Positions 1 through 6,857 of a stretch of DNA of 64,000 nucleotides are shown one piece after another. The position numbers and the translations under genes are program-made. Each line of letters starts with the position of its first letter. Position 1 is the stretch's first letter. Source of the stretch: Streptomyces sp. CB02009 (lineage in GTDB: Bacteria > Actinomycetota > Actinomycetes > Streptomycetales > Streptomycetaceae); NCBI RefSeq assembly GCF_001905825.1, contig NZ_LIVV01000004.1, positions 1 to 64,000 of the forward strand. Reading direction: 5' to 3'. Below the pieces are notes generated by a model that was not told where the DNA came from, searched no databases, and worked only from the letters and a program-made list of their open reading frames with translations.

Positions 1-275
1 GTTTCCGACTCTATCAGATCCTTTCGGCGTCTGATTCCCAGTCAGCGGGATTTGTCTTTCCGGCTGTTGGGCCGTTCCGACGAGTGAGACTTTAGCGGAT
101 TCCCTGCCTCCGACGCTAATCGGGGGCTGCGTTCGGGTTTCGAACGCGGATTCCTCATTTCGCAAAAGCGCACGGAAAGCAGAACGGCACGGCAAAGCAC
201 CATCAGCTTCTGTGGATCTTGCGGGATGGCTGTCCGGGGCCGACCGGGGTCGGTGCTCACGTCGGACAACTCGGA
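1..275 (-). promoter_or_regulatory. Promoter/leader region of an rRNA operon reading leftward out of the window
   Basis: Read on the minus strand, the last ~120 bases resemble the Streptomyces rrn leader upstream of 16S rRNA: a run ending in a TAGAGTCGGAAAC-like block (minus-strand TAGAGT at 13-8), preceded by TAAAGT (94-89) and TAGCGT (118-113), each fitting a Streptomyces -10 box. Multiple spaced promoters are typical of rrn operons. The rRNA genes themselves would lie off the left edge. No convincing coding frame covers the stretch. The recognition is from memory of rrn leaders, so the assignment is likely but unproven. Confidence 0.62.
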
Positions 276-299
276 GAACCTTACGGATCCGTCAATCCC

Positions 300-328
300 G
301 TGTCAACCCCGGTCCTCGGGCGTACGCT
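300..328 (+). promoter_or_regulatory. Promoter of the trp leader/trpS transcript
   Basis: A -10 box TACGCT at 323-328 lies 17 bp after a weak -35 (GTGTCA, 300-305). The -10 is followed by only six bases before the ATG of the leader peptide at 335, so the transcript probably starts at or next to that ATG (leaderless). This is an inference from spacing. Confidence 0.5.
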
Positions 329-334
329 CTGCGC

Positions 335-376
335 ATGACTACGCGTGCGCACACCACCCAGTGGTGGGCCGCCTGA
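335..376 (+). CDS. Tryptophan leader peptide (13 aa) for trpS attenuation
   Basis: A 13-codon frame encodes MTTRAHTTQWWAA and stops at TGA 374-376. Two adjacent Trp codons (362-367) sit right before the attenuator hairpins. It starts at the presumed transcription start, so it would be translated leaderless. A ribosome stalled on the Trp codons when charged tRNA-Trp is scarce would cover the first hairpin segment. In S. coelicolor the auxiliary indolmycin-resistant TrpRS gene is known to be controlled by ribosome-mediated attenuation, which fits this layout. Confidence 0.85.
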   Translation: MTTRAHTTQWWAA

Positions 377-429
377 CGGCGGCCCACCACTCGCGCATGC
401 AGCAAGCGGCCGCCGATCCGGCGGCCGTT
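361..429 (+). promoter_or_regulatory. Ribosome-mediated transcription attenuator upstream of trpS
   Basis: Four mutually exclusive pairing segments can be read. Segment 1 (367-373) is GGCCGCC, segment 2 (378-384) GGCGGCC, segment 3 (408-414) GGCCGCC and segment 4 (420-426) GGCGGCC. Hairpin 1:2 extends to a perfect 13-bp stem (361-373 with 378-390). Hairpin 3:4 is an 8-bp GC stem (407-414 with 420-427) followed by TT, acting as terminator. Pairing 2:3 would be the antiterminator, favoured when a ribosome stalls at Trp codons 362-367. There is no long U tract, as usual in Streptomyces. Confidence 0.8.
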
Positions 430-494
430 CGCGTATCCCCCTCCGGGAGCCGGCCGTCGGGTCGGCGCTCAGGAGAAGAGGGAGAACGAACGCG

Positions 495-1493
495 ATGACG
501 AGGATCTTCAGCGGGGTCAAGCCGACCGGGCATCTGACGCTGGGCAACTACCTCGGGGCCGTACGGCAGTGGGTCGAGGTCGACCAGTACAAGGCGGAGG
601 CGCTGTTCAGCGTCGTCGATCTGCACGCGCTGACCGTGGAGCACGATCCGGCGCGGGTGCGGAGGCTCAGCCGTCAGGCGGCCACGCTCCTGCTCGCGGC
701 GGGGCTCGATCCGAAGCGGTGCACCTTGTTCGTACAGAGTCATGTGGACGAGCACGCGCTGCTGTCGTACCTGCTCGAGTGCACCGCCACGGACGGCGAG
801 CTGCGGCGGATGATCCAGTACAAGGAGAAGAGCGTCCAGGCGCGGGCCGCCGGTGAGGGCGTGCGGCTGTCGCTGCTGACGTATCCGGTGCTGATGGCGG
901 CGGACATCCTGGCCTACGGGACCGACGAGGTGCCGGTGGGTGAGGACCAGACGCAGCACGTGGAGCTCACCCGGGACCTGGCGGTGCGGTTCAACCAGCG
1001 GTACGGCCACACGTTCACGGTGCCGCGGGCGACGCGGCCGGCGGTGGCGGCGCGGGTCATGGACCTTCAGGACCCCACGTCGAAGATGGGGAAGTCGCAC
1101 GCGAACGGGGCCGGGATCGTCTATCTGCTCGACGACGCGGAGACCGTGCGGCGGAAGATCATGCGGGCCGTGACCGACAGCGGGCGGGACGTGGAGTACG
1201 ACCGGGAGGGCAGGCCGGGGGTCGCGAACCTCCTCGATCTGCTGGCCGCCTCGACGGGTGGGAACCCCGAGGCGCTGGCCGGTGTATATGAAACGTACGG
1301 ATCGTTGAAGAAGGACACGGCGGACGCGGTCGTCGAGCTGCTGAGGCCCCTGCGGGAGCGGCATGCCGAGCTCGCGGCGGACCCCGGCCATGTGGATCAG
1401 GTGCTACGGGACGGGGCCGTGCGGGCCCGGGAGACGGCGCGGCCCGTGGTGGATCGGGCCTATCGGGCGATCGGGTTGTTGCCCGCCGGGTGA
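495..1493 (+). CDS. trpS: Tryptophanyl-tRNA synthetase (auxiliary type)
   Basis: A 332-residue class I synthetase that charges tRNA-Trp in the cytoplasm. The N terminus carries the TrpRS nucleotide-binding signature PTGHLTLGNYLG (about residues 10-21). The KMSKS loop appears as SKMGKS in DPTSKMGKSHANG (about 193-205). The start at ATG 495 follows a purine-rich AGGAGAAGAGGGAGA stretch; the frame stays open upstream but that would run through the attenuator. Control is by the leader peptide and hairpins just upstream. By that control and by memory of S. coelicolor synteny, it matches the auxiliary, indolmycin-resistant TrpRS rather than the housekeeping one. Its 3' end overlaps the convergent GlxA-type gene by 34 bp. 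Confidence 0.93.
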   Translation: MTRIFSGVKPTGHLTLGNYLGAVRQWVEVDQYKAEALFSVVDLHALTVEHDPARVRRLSRQAATLLLAAGLDPKRCTLFVQSHVDEHALLSYLLECTATDGELRRMIQYKEKSVQARAAGEGVRLSLLTYPVLMAADILAYGTDEVPVGEDQTQHVELTRDLAVRFNQRYGHTFTVPRATRPAVAARVMDLQDPTSKMGKSHANGAGIVYLLDDAETVRRKIMRAVTDSGRDVEYDREGRPGVANLLDLLAASTGGNPEALAGVYETYGSLKKDTADAVVELLRPLRERHAELAADPGHVDQVLRDGAVRARETARPVVDRAYRAIGLLPAG

Positions 1494-2512
1494 CGGAACG
1501 CGTTGCGATAGTCGCGCGGGCTGGTGGCGAGGTGCGAGGCGAAGTGCTGGCGCATCGTGACCTCGCTGCCGAAGCCCGCGCGGCGGGCCACCTCGGGGAG
1601 GGGATGGTCGGTGAGTTCGAGGAGTTTCTGGGCGGCGGCGACGCGCTGGGTGATGAGCCAGTGCAGGGGGGTGGTTCCGGTGGTGGCCTGGAAGTGGCGG
1701 GCGAAGGAGCGGGGTGACATGCCGGCGCGGGCGGCCAGGCTCGCGACGGTGTGGGGCTCGTCGAGGTGGGCGAGGGCGTGGGCGCGGATGTCGGCGAGGG
1801 CGTCGGCGTCGCGGTCCGCGCGGGGGGTGGGGTGCTCGATGAACTGGGCCTGGGTGCCGGTGCGGAAGGGGGCGGTGACCATCGCGCGGGCGATGGCGGC
1901 GGCTGCCTCGGCTCCGTGGGCGGTGCGGACGAGATGGAGGCAGAGGTCGATGCCGGCGGCGGTGCCGGCGGAGGTCCAGACGCCGGTGTCCTCGACGAAG
2001 AGGGCGTCGGGTTCGACCTGGATCGCGGGGTGGCGTTCGGCGAGCGTCGTGGCCAGGTGCCAGTGGGTGACGGCGCGGCGGCCGTCGAGGAGTCCGGCGC
2101 GGGCGAGGACGAACGCGCCGGCGCAGAGCGAAGCGACCGGGGTGCCCGCGGTGTGGGCGCGGCGGAGGGCGTCGAGCACCGGGGTCGGGACGTCGGTGTC
2201 GGGGTCCTCGATGCCGGGGACCAGGACGAGGTCGGTAGGGGTGAGGTCGTCGAGCCAGTCGAGCGGGCGGTCGGGGGTGAGGGAGAGACCGCCGCGCAGG
2301 GGGATGGGGGTGGCCGGGTCGGTGGCCGGCCTGCGGAGTTCGAAGGGCGGGACGCCGCGGAGGGTGCGGTCGCTGCCCCAGACCTCGGTGATGACGGAGA
2401 CGTCGAAGGCGCGGATGCCCGGGAAGGAGAGGAGGGCGATGCGCTGGGGGCGGGGCGCGGAGGGCTGCGGCACGGACGGCATGGGTGGCAGTAAATCATC
2501 GATCGCTGTCAT
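1460..2512 (-). CDS. GlxA-family transcriptional regulator (DJ-1/PfpI domain plus AraC HTH)
   Basis: A 350-residue regulator. Residues ~25-200 form a DJ-1/PfpI-like amidotransferase fold with the nucleophile-elbow-like segment SLCAGAFVLARAGLLDG followed by RAVTHW. The C-terminal ~100 residues are a double AraC helix-turn-helix (ARAGMSPRSFARHFQ and ARRAGFGSEVTMRQHF). The start at ATG 2512 follows GAGGG; an internal ATG ten codons on is possible. It is divergent from an isochorismatase-type hydrolase with 45 bp between starts, so it probably controls that neighbour and itself. The ligand is unknown. Confidence 0.88.
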   Translation of the reverse strand: MTAIDDLLPPMPSVPQPSAPRPQRIALLSFPGIRAFDVSVITEVWGSDRTLRGVPPFELRRPATDPATPIPLRGGLSLTPDRPLDWLDDLTPTDLVLVPGIEDPDTDVPTPVLDALRRAHTAGTPVASLCAGAFVLARAGLLDGRRAVTHWHLATTLAERHPAIQVEPDALFVEDTGVWTSAGTAAGIDLCLHLVRTAHGAEAAAAIARAMVTAPFRTGTQAQFIEHPTPRADRDADALADIRAHALAHLDEPHTVASLAARAGMSPRSFARHFQATTGTTPLHWLITQRVAAAQKLLELTDHPLPEVARRAGFGSEVTMRQHFASHLATSPRDYRNAFRHPAGNNPIAR

Positions 2513-2557
2513 TCAACCCTCTGGGAGAGGGGTGCGGGCGACGGCAGGATCGTGGGC

Positions 2558-3154
2558 ATGGAGATCGCGGAGAACGCAGCGCTGGTTGTCATCGACGTAC
2601 AGAAGGGCTTCGAGGAGGAGTTCTGGGGGAAGCGGAACAACCCGGCCGCCGAGGGGAACATCGCGGCACTGATCGACCTGTGGCAGGAGACGGGGCGGCC
2701 GGTCGCGTTCGTGCGGCACGACTCGGTGGAGGGTTCGCGGTCGCCGCTGCGGGTGGGGTACGAGGGGAACGCGTTCAAGGACTTCGTCGAGGAGCGGCGC
2801 GGGAAGGGCGGTGGCCCTGAGCTGCTGGTGACGAAGACCGTGAACTCGGCCTTCTACGGGCAGCCGTCGCTGGACGGGTGGCTCACCGGGCTCGACGTGG
2901 TGCAGATCGTGATCGTCGGGATCCAGACGAACATGTGCAACGAGACCACCGCGCGGATGGGCGGGAACCTCGGGTACGAGGTGGTGTTCCCGCTGGACGC
3001 GATGCACACGTTCGATCTGGAGGGGCCGTTCGGCTGGTCGCGGAGCGCGGACGAGCTGTCGCAGGCGACGGCCGTGTCCCTGCACGGGGGGCGGTTCGCC
3101 ACGGTGGTGACGACGGAGGAGGTCGTGAAGGGGGCGTCCGTCGGGGTCCGGTGA
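2558..3154 (+). CDS. Isochorismatase-family cysteine hydrolase
   Basis: A 198-residue alpha/beta hydrolase of the isochorismatase-like superfamily. The triad is visible: Asp in LVVIDVQKGF near residue 12, Lys in LLVTKTVNSAFYG, and the nucleophile Cys in GIQTNMCNETTARMG. The NMCNETT segment suggests an amidase/nicotinamidase-like activity rather than true isochorismate hydrolysis, but the substrate cannot be read from sequence. ATG 2558 is chosen; an in-frame GTG two codons upstream is an alternative. It is divergent from the GlxA-type regulator, a common regulator/hydrolase pairing, and its end lies 10 bp from convergent proC. Confidence 0.87.
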   Translation: MEIAENAALVVIDVQKGFEEEFWGKRNNPAAEGNIAALIDLWQETGRPVAFVRHDSVEGSRSPLRVGYEGNAFKDFVEERRGKGGGPELLVTKTVNSAFYGQPSLDGWLTGLDVVQIVIVGIQTNMCNETTARMGGNLGYEVVFPLDAMHTFDLEGPFGWSRSADELSQATAVSLHGGRFATVVTTEEVVKGASVGVR

Positions 3155-3163
3155 CCCCGGGGG

Positions 3164-3973
3164 TCAGCTGTTGCCGGAGGCGAGTTCGCGGCTGCGGTCG
3201 CGGGCGGCTTCGAGGGCGGCGATGAGGGCCGCGCGGACGCCGTGGTTCTCCAGCTCGCGGATGGCGCTGATGGTGGTGCCGGCCGGGGAGGTGACGGCCT
3301 CGCGGAGCTTGACGGGGTGTTCGCCGCTGTCGCGGAGCATCACGGCGGCGCCGATGGCGGCCTGGACGATCAGGTCGTGGGCCTGGGCGCGGGGCAGGCC
3401 GAGGAGGATGCCGGCGTCGGTCATGGCCTCGACGAGGAAGTAGAAGTAGGCCGGGCCGGAACCGGAGAGGGCGGTGGCCGCGTCCTGCTGGGACTCGGGG
3501 ACGCGGAGGGTCTTGCCGACGCCGCCGAAGATCTCCTCGGTGTGGGCGAGGTGCGCGGGGGTGGCGTGGCTGCCGGCGGAGATGACGGACATGCCTTCGT
3601 CGACCAGGACGGGGGTGTTGGGCATGACGCGGACGACCGGGGTGCCGGTGGTGAGGCGCTCCTCGATGAAGGAGGTGGGGATGCCGGCGGCGGCGCTGAT
3701 GACGAGGCGGTCGGCGGTGACGTGGGGGGCCAGCTCGTCGAGCAGCCGGCCCATGTCCTGGGGCTTGACGGCCAGGATGAGGGTGTCGGCGCGCTTGGCG
3801 GCCTCGGCGTTGGTGACGGTCTCGACGCCGTAGCGGGCGCGGAGTTCCTCGGCGCGTTCGGAGCGGCGGGCGGTGACCAGGAGGTTCGCGGGGCGCCAGC
3901 CGGCGCGGATCATGCCGCTGAGGAGCGCTTCACCGATCTTGCCGGTGCCGAGGACTGCGACGGTCTGGGTCAT
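3164..3973 (-). CDS. proC: Pyrroline-5-carboxylate reductase
   Basis: A 269-residue enzyme for the last step of proline synthesis, reducing pyrroline-5-carboxylate with NAD(P)H. The Rossmann start TVAVLGTGKIGEALLSGM is at residues 3-20. The family signature LSGSGPAYFYFLVEAMTDAG lies about two thirds along, and the C-terminal helical dimerisation part ends normally. ATG 3973 gives the usual family length and sits downstream of GGCGAGG; an in-frame GTG four codons earlier (3985) is also possible. It stands alone, convergent with the hydrolase gene. Confidence 0.95.
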   Translation of the reverse strand: MTQTVAVLGTGKIGEALLSGMIRAGWRPANLLVTARRSERAEELRARYGVETVTNAEAAKRADTLILAVKPQDMGRLLDELAPHVTADRLVISAAAGIPTSFIEERLTTGTPVVRVMPNTPVLVDEGMSVISAGSHATPAHLAHTEEIFGGVGKTLRVPESQQDAATALSGSGPAYFYFLVEAMTDAGILLGLPRAQAHDLIVQAAIGAAVMLRDSGEHPVKLREAVTSPAGTTISAIRELENHGVRAALIAALEAARDRSRELASGNS

Positions 3974-4058
3974 GGCTCTGTTCACCTCGCCGGAGGGGGG
4001 TACGTGTGGTCATCCTTTCACCGGCGGGCCGGGTGGTGTGCGGGTGTCCGAGGGGCGG

Positions 4059-4796
4059 TCACGCGGTGCGACGGCGGAGGGTGGCGGCGCCGAGGCCGAG
4101 GACGAGGACGGCGCAGCCCGCGACGACGAGGGCGTCGCGGACGAAGTCGCCGGTGACGTCGGGGTGCCGGAGGACCTGGTTCATGCCGTCGACGGCGTAC
4201 GACATGGGCAGGACGTCGGAGATCGCTTCTAGGGCGGGGGCCATGCGGTCGCGTGGAGTGAAGAGTCCGCAGAGGAGCAGCTGGGGGAAGATCACGGCCG
4301 GCATGAACTGGACGGCCTGGAACTCGGAGGCGGCGAAGGCGGAGACGAAGAGGCCGAGGGCGGTGCCGAGGAGGGCGTCGAGGAGGGCGACCAGGAGGAG
4401 GAGCCAGGGGGAGCCGATGACGTCGAGGCCGAGGAACCGGACGGCGAGGCCGGTGGCGAGGGCCGACTGGACGACGGCGAGGAGGCCGAAGGCGAGGGCG
4501 TAGCCGGCGATGAGGTCGGCCTTGCCGAGGGGCATGGCGAGGAGGCGTTCGAGGGTGCCGGAGGTGCGTTCGCGGAGGGTCGCGATGGAGGTCACCAGGA
4601 ACATCGTGATGAGCGGGAAGATGCCGAGGAGTGAGGCGCCGATGTTGTCGAAGGTGCCCGGGCTTCCGTCGAAGACGAACCGCAGCAGGAAGAGCATCAC
4701 GCAGGGGACGAGGAGCATCAGGGCGATCGAGCGCGGGTCGTGGCGGAGCTGACGCAGGACGCGGGCGGCGGTGGCGAGGGTGCGGGCGGGGCTCAT
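4059..4796 (-). CDS. ABC-2 type transporter permease (DrrB-like exporter)
   Basis: A 245-residue membrane protein with about six hydrophobic segments, beginning with IALMLLVPCVMLFLLRFVF. The motif LRERTSGTLERLLAMPLGKAD is typical of ABC-2 permeases of drug/antibiotic exporters, as is FMPAVIFPQLLLCGLF near the C terminus. Its ATG (4796) overlaps the stop of the upstream ATPase gene by 4 bp, so the two are translationally coupled and form one exporter. The substrate is unknown. Confidence 0.9.
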   Translation of the reverse strand: MSPARTLATAARVLRQLRHDPRSIALMLLVPCVMLFLLRFVFDGSPGTFDNIGASLLGIFPLITMFLVTSIATLRERTSGTLERLLAMPLGKADLIAGYALAFGLLAVVQSALATGLAVRFLGLDVIGSPWLLLLVALLDALLGTALGLFVSAFAASEFQAVQFMPAVIFPQLLLCGLFTPRDRMAPALEAISDVLPMSYAVDGMNQVLRHPDVTGDFVRDALVVAGCAVLVLGLGAATLRRRTA

Positions 4797-5644
4797 GACC
4801 GGGGCTCCTCGTGGGCGGCTCGGGCGGCTGCGGCGTCGACGAGGCGGAGGAAGGCCTCTTCGACGGTGGCGGTGTCGTTGCGGTGGCGGAGGGCCTCGGG
4901 GGTGTCGTCGGCGAGGATCTCGCCCTCGCGCATGAGGAGGAGGCGGTGGCAGCGTTCGGCCTCGTCCATCACGTGGGAGGAGACGAGGAGGGTGGTGCCG
5001 CGGTCGGCGGCGATCTGGTGGAAGAGGTTCCACAGGTCGCGGCGGAGGACGGGGTCGAGGCCGACGGTGGGTTCGTCGAGGACGAGGAGTTCCGGGGTGC
5101 CGAGGAGGGCGACCGCGAGGGAGACGCGGCTGCGCTGGCCGCCGGAGAGGCGGCCGGCGAGGGAGTCGGCGTGCGAGGAGAGGTCGACGTCGTCGATGGC
5201 CCGGTCGACGGTGGCGCGGCGTTCCTGGCGGTGGGCGCGGCCGGGGAAGAGGACGGCGGCGAAGTAGTCGAGGTTCTGCCGGACGGTGAGGTCGTCGTAG
5301 ACGGAGGGGGCCTGGGTGACGTAGCCGATGCGGGAGCGGAGGGTGGGGTCGCCGGCGGGGTGGCCGAGGACCCGCAGGGTGCCGCCGACGTGGGCCTGGG
5401 TGCCGACGATCGCGCGCATCAGGGTGGTCTTGCCGCAGCCCGAGGGGCCGAGGAGGCCGGTGATGCGGCCGGCGTGGACGGTGAAGTCGAGGCCGTGCAG
5501 GACGGTGCGGTCGCCTCGGACGGTGGTGAGTCCCTGTGCGGCGATGGCCGCGGCGGGCGGTTCGGCCGGGGGTGGCACGGGGGTGGTGGTGTCGGGCCTG
5601 GCCGCGGCCTGGTCGGCGGCCTCACCCACCGGGTAATTCATCAT
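4793..5644 (-). CDS. ABC transporter ATP-binding protein (DrrA-like)
   Basis: A 283-residue ATPase. The Walker A motif GPSGCGKTT, the signature LSGGQRSRVSLA, Walker B ELLVLDEPTVGLDP and the switch His in LLVSSHVMDEA are all present. It powers the permease encoded just downstream. The start is taken at ATG 5644 (reading Met-Met-Asn-Tyr-Pro), 11 bases after GGGAGGA. The open frame continues upstream but without coding features. A palindrome covers the start and may be an operator. The residues before the NTPase domain are Pro/Ala-rich and unlikely to fold. Confidence 0.92.
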   Translation of the reverse strand: MMNYPVGEAADQAAARPDTTTPVPPPAEPPAAAIAAQGLTTVRGDRTVLHGLDFTVHAGRITGLLGPSGCGKTTLMRAIVGTQAHVGGTLRVLGHPAGDPTLRSRIGYVTQAPSVYDDLTVRQNLDYFAAVLFPGRAHRQERRATVDRAIDDVDLSSHADSLAGRLSGGQRSRVSLAVALLGTPELLVLDEPTVGLDPVLRRDLWNLFHQIAADRGTTLLVSSHVMDEAERCHRLLLMREGEILADDTPEALRHRNDTATVEEAFLRLVDAAAARAAHEEPRS

Positions 5645-5653
5645 GCGATGAAT
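5636..5653. promoter_or_regulatory. Palindromic operator candidate over the start of the ABC exporter operon
   Basis: ATTCATCATGCGATGAAT has 7-bp perfect arms (5636-5642 and 5647-5653) around ATGC. It is AT-rich against its surroundings and covers the chosen ATG. Such ATTCAT/ATGAAT palindromes are typical of TetR- or PadR-type repressor sites at exporter genes. The cognate repressor is not adjacent. Confidence 0.45.
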
Positions 5654-5769
5654 AGTCCTCCCGGTGGTCCCGGCCGTCAAGCACCCGAAGGCGGGCTCCG
5701 GCGGTCGGTCGCGACCGGCCGGGAGGGCAGGACGAAGCCCCCGCGCCCGGCCCCCGGCAGGCATGACGA

Positions 5770-5800
5770 AGCCCCCGCGAGAAGGGATCTCGCGGGGGCT
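5770..5800 (-). terminator. Hairpin terminator after the 5832-6374 gene
   Basis: A perfect 13-bp stem (5770-5782 with 5788-5800) with loop AGGGA, 31 bp beyond the stop of the minus-strand membrane protein gene. It is GC-rich and has no clear T tract, as is common in Streptomyces. Confidence 0.6.
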
Positions 5801-5831
5801 GTCGCCGACCGGCTGCGCCTGAGTGGGCCGC

Positions 5832-6374
5832 CTACTTGCGCTTGGGCTTCTTGCGGGCGGCCGGGTTGCCCGTACGGGTGCCGCGGCGCTTCTCGTACTG
5901 GGCAAGGGCCGTGTCGTACTCGGCGCGGCGGAGCCGCTCGCCCGGCGCCTCGACGAAGCAGCGGACGCAGTAGGCGAGGAGGGAGCCGATGAAGCCGATC
6001 GCCTTGAGGCTGCGCAGCGACTCCTCGCGGGCCGGGTCGGTGGGCCTGCGGCCGAAGCCCTCCCAGGTCTTGCGGAAGGCGATGGCGCTGCAGACCGCGA
6101 ACATGAGGACGACCAGCATGTTGACGATGCCGCCGACAGCCGCGATCTCCAGGCCCTCGTAGGCGAAGCGCAGCACGAAGCAGGCCGCGACGGCGGCGGC
6201 CAGCGAGCCGACGGCCAGACCGACGCGGCGCAGCGTGTAGGCGCCGCTGTGGTCGACCCAGGTCGTGCCGAAGAAACGGATCTCTTCGGGCTGGGGCCCG
6301 GCAGGAGTCCTCCCGCCGGTCGGGCCGCCGGCCGGGCCGCCGGTGGTGCTGGGGGTCTGCTCTTCGTCGCTCAC
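5832..6374 (-). CDS. Small integral membrane protein of unknown function
   Basis: A 180-residue protein with a Gly/Pro-rich cytoplasmic-looking N terminus (~40 residues) and three hydrophobic segments: GLAVGSLAAAVAACFVLRFA, VGGIVNMLVVLMFAVCSAIA and AIGFIGSLLAYCVRCFV. The tail is strongly basic and ends in KKPKRK. GTG 6374 is chosen because it begins a typical VSDEEQ start; the frame runs open for 2 kb upstream antisense to the kinase gene, which is a GC-rich artefact. No enzymatic motif is visible. A dedicated terminator follows. Confidence 0.75.
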   Translation of the reverse strand: MSDEEQTPSTTGGPAGGPTGGRTPAGPQPEEIRFFGTTWVDHSGAYTLRRVGLAVGSLAAAVAACFVLRFAYEGLEIAAVGGIVNMLVVLMFAVCSAIAFRKTWEGFGRRPTDPAREESLRSLKAIGFIGSLLAYCVRCFVEAPGERLRRAEYDTALAQYEKRRGTRTGNPAARKKPKRK

Positions 6375-6409
6375 ACTGTCGATTATCACCGGGGCGACGG
6401 AGGAGGGCC

Positions 6410-6700
6410 TCAGGCGCAGCGCGGTGCGACGAACCCGTCGCTGCCCGTGCGGACGTAGGCGTCGGAGATGTACTCGCCGGGCGCGATGTTGTCCCAGATC
6501 TTCGTGGTGCCGTACGGGCCGCTGATCCACTCGCCGTACTTCTGGCAGGAGATCGCCACAGTGGCGCCGAGCGGCAGTGCCCGGACGATCGGGTACTGGG
6601 TGCTCGGGCCCGAGCGCACGTTCACCCGGTAGCCGGGCGCGACCGTGTAGCGGGCGGCCGTGGCCGCCGTCGTCATCGTCTTGTTCTCGTCCGTGTCCAT
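6410..6700 (-). CDS. Bacterial SH3-like domain protein
   Basis: A 96-residue protein consisting almost entirely of one SH3b domain. The motif YRVNVRSGPSTQYPIVRALP is the usual strand-turn of peptidoglycan- or peptide-binding SH3b repeats, and EWISGPYGTTKIWDNI follows. There is no obvious signal peptide, which is odd for a cell-wall binder; it may be secreted by another route or act inside. The start at ATG 6700 follows GGGGGAG. It sits 35 bp upstream of the membrane protein gene in the same orientation. Confidence 0.78.
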   Translation of the reverse strand: MDTDENKTMTTAATAARYTVAPGYRVNVRSGPSTQYPIVRALPLGATVAISCQKYGEWISGPYGTTKIWDNIAPGEYISDAYVRTGSDGFVAPRCA

Positions 6701-6857
6701 GGTGTTCTCCCCCTTGGCGCAAAAGCGCTCCGCCGAGTTTCACTCTCCGCGACGCGCAGGCTAGCAAGCCCCGCCGACTTCGTGGGGGCCATGGACTAGG
6801 CTCCGTCGGGTTCGCGCGGGTGCGCGCGAGTGACGGGGAACCACACGGGGGTGGGCG

